From NCBI GenBank assembly GCA_025058175.1, contig JANXED010000002.1:1-64000 (forward strand): a DNA stretch of 64,000 nucleotides, written 5' to 3'. How positions within the stretch are numbered: position 1 is the stretch's first letter; every line of letters begins with the position of its first letter. The notes under the pieces are model-generated. The model was given only the letters and a program-made list of their open reading frames with translations, was not told the origin of the DNA and did not search any database. Shown piece by piece: positions 62,770-64,000 of this stretch. This DNA comes from Candidatus Calditenuaceae archaeon (GTDB lineage: Archaea > Thermoproteota > Nitrososphaeria_A > Caldarchaeales > Calditenuaceae). Made by a program: the position numbers and the translations under genes.

Positions 62770-64000
62770 CGCCTCTCCTTCTCACCAGCCCGATTACGAG
62801 CTTCGCGCCCTCGACTACCCACTCGCTGACCTTGACGAACTCCTCCTCCGAGGGCGGGGAGCCTGCGAGCTCGAGCCTCGTCCTCGTCTCCTCCTCGATG
62901 TGTTCGACGAAGGACTTGAGCCCCTCAACCCTTAGTGGGTCGGAGACGTAGACGCTGCAGTCGACGACCTCGGTCAACTCAAGGCTTAGCTCCTTCCTCA
63001 TCACCTGGACCCGCCTGATCACCTCGTTCGAGAAGGCGATCGACCTCAGGACCTCGTCTGTCCTCGCGTCGACGTAGACGGTCGCGAACCTCCCGCTCGA
63101 CGACTTGAGCCAGTCCGGCATCCTCTCGACGACCTGCACGTGTTCGGGCCTCAGGACGAAGACTGACCCGTCGGGGAGGTTGAGGACGCACTCGCCGTTC
63201 GAGTTGAGCGCCTCGATCACCTCGACAGGCTTGGAGGACTTGAGGGCCGCCAACACGTCGTTGAACCTCCTGCCCGCGGCCGGCCCCAGCTCGCTAAAGA
63301 CGGGCTCGAGCTCCCTCCACGCCTCCTTGGGCAATTCGCCAACCTCCAGAACCTCGACGCGCATCGCGTTCGTCATCCTGGTGATGTAGTCTGAGAGCCT
63401 GAGTATCGAGTCCCTGGCCCTCGGGGAGTTGGGCGACACGACAACCCTCGAGACGGGCCACCTCAGCTTGTACCCGGCCTTCTGCCTCGCGCTGAGGGAA
63501 GCTGTGATGACGTCGTCGACCACCTCCATCGCGTCCTCGAGCTCCTGGTCGATCTTCTCGGGCTCGACCCTCGGCCACTTCGTCAGGGAGACGCTCTCCG
63601 GCATGGACTTCGTCCGCAGGCGCTGGTAGAGGTACTCTGCGATGTAAGGCGCGAAGGCCGAGAGCATCGTCAGGTACCTCACGAGCACGTAGTAGGTCGC
63701 GGCGTAGGAGGCGATCTTCTTCGGGGACCTCGTCTCCTCCCAGAACCTCCTCCTTACGGCCCTGATGTACCTCCTGCTCAGCTCGTCCGTCGCGAACCTC
63801 AGCAGCGCCCTCGCGGCATCCGTGAGCTCGTACCTCTCGATCGAAGAGGTGACCGACCTTATCAGCGAGTTGACCCTTGATACGATCCACTTGTCCTCGG
63901 GCTCCGCGAACCTCTCGTAGGCGTCGTAGCCCTCCCGCTCCGGGTCGTACCTGTCCAGGTCGAAGTAGGTCTTCGCGAAGGAGACGACGTTCCAGAGGAC
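62756..64000 (-). CDS. ileS: Isoleucine-tRNA ligase (C-terminal part)
   Basis: The last ~414 residues of IleRS; the gene enters from beyond 64000. The N-terminal end visible here starts WNVVSFAKTYFDLDRYDPE, runs through the anticodon-binding helices (DKWIVSRVNSLIRSV, RRFWEETRSPKK, TMLSAFAPYIAEYLYQRL) and continues with the archaeal extension (GYKLRWPVSRVVV). The catalytic domain lies outside the window. Confidence 0.93.
   Translation of the reverse strand, partial: VLWNVVSFAKTYFDLDRYDPEREGYDAYERFAEPEDKWIVSRVNSLIRSVTSSIERYELTDAARALLRFATDELSRRYIRAVRRRFWEETRSPKKIASYAATYYVLVRYLTMLSAFAPYIAEYLYQRLRTKSMPESVSLTKWPRVEPEKIDQELEDAMEVVDDVITASLSARQKAGYKLRWPVSRVVVSPNSPRARDSILRLSDYITRMTNAMRVEVLEVGELPKEAWRELEPVFSELGPAAGRRFNDVLAALKSSKPVEVIEALNSNGECVLNLPDGSVFVLRPEHVQVVERMPDWLKSSSGRFATVYVDARTDEVLRSIAFSNEVIRRVQVMRKELSLELTEVVDCSVYVSDPLRVEGLKSFVEHIEEETRTRLELAGSPPSEEEFVKVSEWVVEGAKLVIGLVRRRGVGAG

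Overview
The window is a gene-dense, high-GC archaeal chromosome segment. Archaeal markers include transcription factor E, eIF1A, an LSm protein, PCNA, a proteasome beta subunit, ribosomal proteins L10e, L15e and S3Ae, archaeal-type PheS/PheT, Trm56, TYW1, a RIO2 kinase, archaeal S-adenosylmethionine synthetase and a tRNA-Asn gene with an intron. TATA-like boxes lie about 25 bases before many starts. The gene set (a membrane-anchored RING-like protein, a tandem ThyX-like protein, NuoM, DUF4443 and DUF2095 proteins, pyrBI) points to the TACK side, perhaps the Nitrososphaeria/Aigarchaeota neighbourhood. That placement is inference; no rRNA is present.

Layout. 1-480: end of an Ogg2-type DNA glycosylase and tRNA-Ser. 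507-3938: an isolated three-gene virus tail-tip module (hub, fibre-like, small coiled protein) with no other viral genes; its hub gene is frameshifted. 4056-13729: Lrp-like sensor, amino-acid permease, DMT protein, CBS/zinc-finger protein, L10e, MEMO, glutamate dehydrogenase, FAD oxidoreductase, tandem ThyX and a phosphatase. 13811-22042: PRPP synthase, Trm-G10, PheST, OsmC, DUF4443 regulator, tRNA-Asn and proteasome beta. 22039-28077: frameshifted EVE-like gene, PdxT, DUF169, tRNA-Arg and a mevalonate-entry operon (HMG-CoA synthase, thiolase, DUF35) divergent from an Lrp regulator. 28173-38552: RING-like membrane protein, GlyRS, ACT protein plus homoserine dehydrogenase, an ECF transporter core, DHH protein, prefoldin beta, an HExxH protein, a methylthiotransferase and a phosphoribosyltransferase.

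38553-43419 holds a respiratory cassette: an exported rhodanese, a Tat-exported molybdopterin oxidoreductase (frameshifted), a four-cluster ferredoxin subunit and a cytochrome b subunit, behind an AT-rich promoter with two related dyads. 43432-64000 is mostly informational and biosynthetic: eIF1A, tRNA-Val overlapping trm56, TFE, a 2-oxoacid:ferredoxin oxidoreductase beta subunit, TYW1, pyrBI, PCNA, a THUMP methyltransferase, S3Ae, L15e, IlvE, NuoM, Elp3, methionine adenosyltransferase, LSm, RIO2 and part of IleRS.

The best leads are: the orphan tail-tip module with an AT-rich fibre core; the membrane-tethered RING-like protein; the sulfur-type molybdoenzyme cassette; a thiolase lacking the usual nucleophilic cysteine; dyads placed on TATA boxes; and a CTG-initiated homoserine dehydrogenase. 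Three genes need a one-base shift to read through, two of them at homopolymers, so some breaks may be sequencing errors.
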